Below, in pieces: positions 5,806 through 7,013 of a stretch of DNA of 7,013 bases (its first letter is position 1; the number at the start of each line of letters is the position of its first letter). The notes beneath the pieces are model-generated. The model did no database searches and had not been told where the DNA came from. It saw nothing but the letters and a program-made list of their open reading frames with translations. The stretch covers positions 1 through 7,013 of the forward strand of contig CAMWXM010000152.1 of the NCBI GenBank assembly GCA_947178195.1, read 5' to 3'. The position numbers were made by a program, and so were the translations under genes. Origin of the DNA: an uncultured Ruminococcus sp. GTDB taxonomy: Bacteria; Bacillota; Clostridia; Oscillospirales; Ruminococcaceae.

Positions 5806-5823
5806 GCCGCCTCATACGGCGGC
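5806..5823 (-). terminator. GC-rich hairpin with T-tract on the minus strand
   Basis: GCCGCC (5806-5811) and GGCGGC (5818-5823) pair perfectly around a 6-nt loop. On the minus strand the hairpin is followed directly by six Ts, a canonical intrinsic terminator. On the plus strand it lies 4 bases past the ATPase stop but is followed by AAATCAT, so it would be weak for that gene. The orientation suggests a minus-strand transcript ends here. Confidence 0.75.
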
Positions 5824-5836
5824 AAATCATAAGCAG

Positions 5837-5872
5837 AAATATCCAATGGCATGGGTTTTATTTGGGTCTTAT
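5837..5872. repeat. Intergenic 36-bp direct repeat, copy B
   Basis: Matches copy A (3079-3114) at 32 of 36 positions. On the minus strand it is followed 13 bases later by the GC hairpin at 5806-5823, much as copy A is followed by a hairpin. Unlike copy A, its right half does not pair with its left half. Beyond it, 5868-5873 pairs with 5879-5884, a small 6-bp stem. The surrounding region 5824-5991 has no supported gene. Confidence 0.7.
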
Positions 5873-5991
5873 TATTACAATAAGTTACGATAAATTATAT
5901 CAGGTTATGTAAATTGCGTTTCTAATAATCTACGTAACATAGGAGTTTTCGGCATATTACGATAACACATGAAATGCGAAATGCTTGATGT

Positions 5992-6025
5992 AAAAAGCGA
6001 TACTGTTTTCACAATACCGCTTTTT
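5992..6025 (-). terminator. Terminator of the AraC-family gene
   Basis: A 15-position stem (5992-6006 with 6011-6025) with two mismatches and a TTTC loop on the plus strand. The base of the stem is AAAAAGCG/CGCTTTTT, so the minus-strand product ends in GCTTTTT. It lies 43 bases past the AraC stop codon (6069-6071), and its symmetry would let it act in both directions. Confidence 0.8.
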
Positions 6026-6068
6026 GTATAAATTTAGTTATTCAAATGTTAATTTCTCCGAACCGATT

Positions 6069-6896
6069 TTATTTCATTTTCTTTTTGTACTGTGCAGGCG
6101 ACATTCCTTCATGCTTTCTGAATACTGTACTGAAATAGACTGCGTCCATGAAACCAGATTTTGCAGCAGCCTCCGATACGGAAGCGTCTCTCTCGATCAG
6201 AAGCCGTTTTGCTTCATCAAGCCTTATCTGTGTAAGAAATTCATTTGGACGAACATTCATTGTTTTTCTGAAAACGCGGCAGAAATGCTGCGGCGTAACA
6301 CCCATAATTTCGCTTAAATGCGTCATTGAGATATCATTTCGTAAATTATCGTGCATAAACCGCAGCACGGGAAGAAGCGCAGAAATTTGCCTGCTTCTTG
6401 AACTGTCGGCATTTGAATCCATATGCCTGTGAAATTCGATAAGATAATCATATATAAGTCCCGAGCAGGTATGGTCGCAGTAAAGAATGTCATTTTCTTG
6501 GGATATTACCATTTTTTCAAAAATCTTTTCCATTGCTGATGTGTCGGCGGGCTTAATAATGATCGGCTCGGTCATTCCGAATCTGACAAGTATATCATCA
6601 CATACGCTGCCCTCAAACGCAGTCCACTTTACGTCCCATAATTCTCCGCTTGGGTAATATGTATGCGGCTTATCCTTTGGCAGAAAAAAATAATCTCCTG
6701 CGCCGATACTTATTTCTTTTTCATCATATTCAAGCGTCCCACTGCCCGCAGTGCAGGAAAATATCTGATGCCATTGATAACCGTCGGGTCTGTGGACACG
6801 CCCTTGATATTCGCTTCCGCCGATACCTGAAAGAAAAAACGGAAGAGTTCTTGCTTCCGGGTTATACGGATAAATACTTTTTTCCAGCTTCATCAT
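6069..6896 (-). CDS. AraC-family transcriptional regulator with cupin-type sensor domain
   Basis: The protein has 275 residues, typical of AraC/XylS regulators of sugar metabolism. Residues 1 to about 165 form the N-terminal effector-binding domain, with a cupin-like core: 'YQWHQIFSCTAGSGTLEYDEKEISIGAGDYFFLPKDKPHTY' (40-80). Residues 175-275 are the DNA-binding domain: first helix-turn-helix 'MTHLSEIMGVTPQHFCRVFRK' (191-211), second 'SVSEAAAKSGFMDAVYFSTVFRK' (239-261), ending in 'GMSPAQYKK'. The ligand is probably a sugar and it probably activates a neighbouring glycoside hydrolase or transporter gene beyond 7013 (inference from the family). Two ATGs are adjacent: 6896 is 4 bases and 6893 is 7 bases from GGAGG (6901-6905); the second is the better spaced. 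It has its own promoter and terminator. Confidence 0.92.
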   Translation of the reverse strand: MMKLEKSIYPYNPEARTLPFFLSGIGGSEYQGRVHRPDGYQWHQIFSCTAGSGTLEYDEKEISIGAGDYFFLPKDKPHTYYPSGELWDVKWTAFEGSVCDDILVRFGMTEPIIIKPADTSAMEKIFEKMVISQENDILYCDHTCSGLIYDYLIEFHRHMDSNADSSRSRQISALLPVLRFMHDNLRNDISMTHLSEIMGVTPQHFCRVFRKTMNVRPNEFLTQIRLDEAKRLLIERDASVSEAAAKSGFMDAVYFSTVFRKHEGMSPAQYKKKMK

Positions 6897-6922
6897 CGTC
6901 CCTCCTTAATGCTTCTTTTCTT

Positions 6923-6951
6923 ATTATATCCTTCATATCGGTCCATGTCAA
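6923..6951 (-). promoter_or_regulatory. Consensus promoter of the AraC-family gene
   Basis: On the minus strand: perfect -35 TTGACA (6946-6951), 17-bp spacer, perfect -10 TATAAT (6923-6928). The leader is about 20 nt and contains GGAGG at 6901-6905. Such a full-consensus promoter is unusual for a regulator gene and suggests steady strong transcription unless repressed. Confidence 0.85.
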
Positions 6952-6957
6952 TACTTT

Positions 6958-6986
6958 AGTAAAATTAATTGGATTTTTACTGTAAA
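6958..6986. promoter_or_regulatory. Inverted repeats just upstream of the AraC-gene promoter
   Basis: AGTAAAA (6958-6964) and TTTTACT (6975-6981) form a perfect 7-bp inverted repeat with a 10-bp centre; TTTAC and GTAAA at 6976-6986 form an overlapping small palindrome. They start 7 bp upstream of the -35 box. A binding site for AraC itself or for a regulator of the next gene is possible, but AT-richness limits the weight of this. Confidence 0.35.
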
Positions 6987-7013
6987 TAATGCAGATATTA
7001 CATTCTGTTTAAC

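Noticed and set aside
5885..5965. Direct repeat TTACGATAA at 5885-5893 and 5957-5965, and CGTAGATTA at 3030-3038 recurring inverted near 5928-5936
   Set aside because: Nine-base matches in AT-rich spacers are expected by chance, and there is no regular spacing or further copy.

Overview
The window looks like a chromosomal stretch of a low-GC Gram-positive bacterium. Strong GGAGG ribosome binding sites, near-consensus TTGACA/17 bp/TATAAT promoters and AT-rich spacers all point to Bacillota, class Clostridia. A gut Ruminococcus-type member of the Oscillospiraceae is my best guess from the gene repertoire, but that is inference. No phage, transposase, CRISPR, tRNA or rRNA gene was seen. 

Layout, left to right. 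(1) Positions 1-410: AT-rich DNA, then the C-terminal remnant of a LysR-type regulator ending in a strong hairpin. (2) Positions 485-1466: a divergent pair, an Rrf2-family repressor (-) and a small cupin protein (+). Each has its own promoter, and each promoter overlaps a 23-bp inverted repeat of the same design. This is the best-defined regulatory unit in the window. (3) Positions 1600-2981: an AAA ATPase with a C-terminal DUF4143 domain (-), with a terminator at its 3' end and a palindrome over its promoter. (4) Positions 3048-4257: a Gfo/Idh/MocA oxidoreductase of the dihydrodiol-dehydrogenase-like type (-), with a structured leader of about 105 nt. (5) Positions 4315-5823: a second, paralogous AAA/DUF4143 ATPase (+), whose promoter sits in a cluster of palindromes. 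(6) Positions 5824-6068: an intergenic region with the second copy of a 36-bp repeat and two terminator-like hairpins. (7) Positions 6069-6981: an AraC-family sugar-type regulator (-) with a consensus promoter; its targets probably lie beyond the right edge. 

The genes are mostly monocistronic, each with its own promoter and terminator, so the window is a set of small independent units rather than one operon. The likely functional links are Rrf2 controlling itself and the cupin gene, and possible self-regulation of the two ATPases. The most notable unexplained structures are the paired Rrf2 operators, the 36-bp repeat (3079-3114 and 5837-5872) that precedes a hairpin in both copies when read on the minus strand, and the nested leader hairpin of the oxidoreductase gene.
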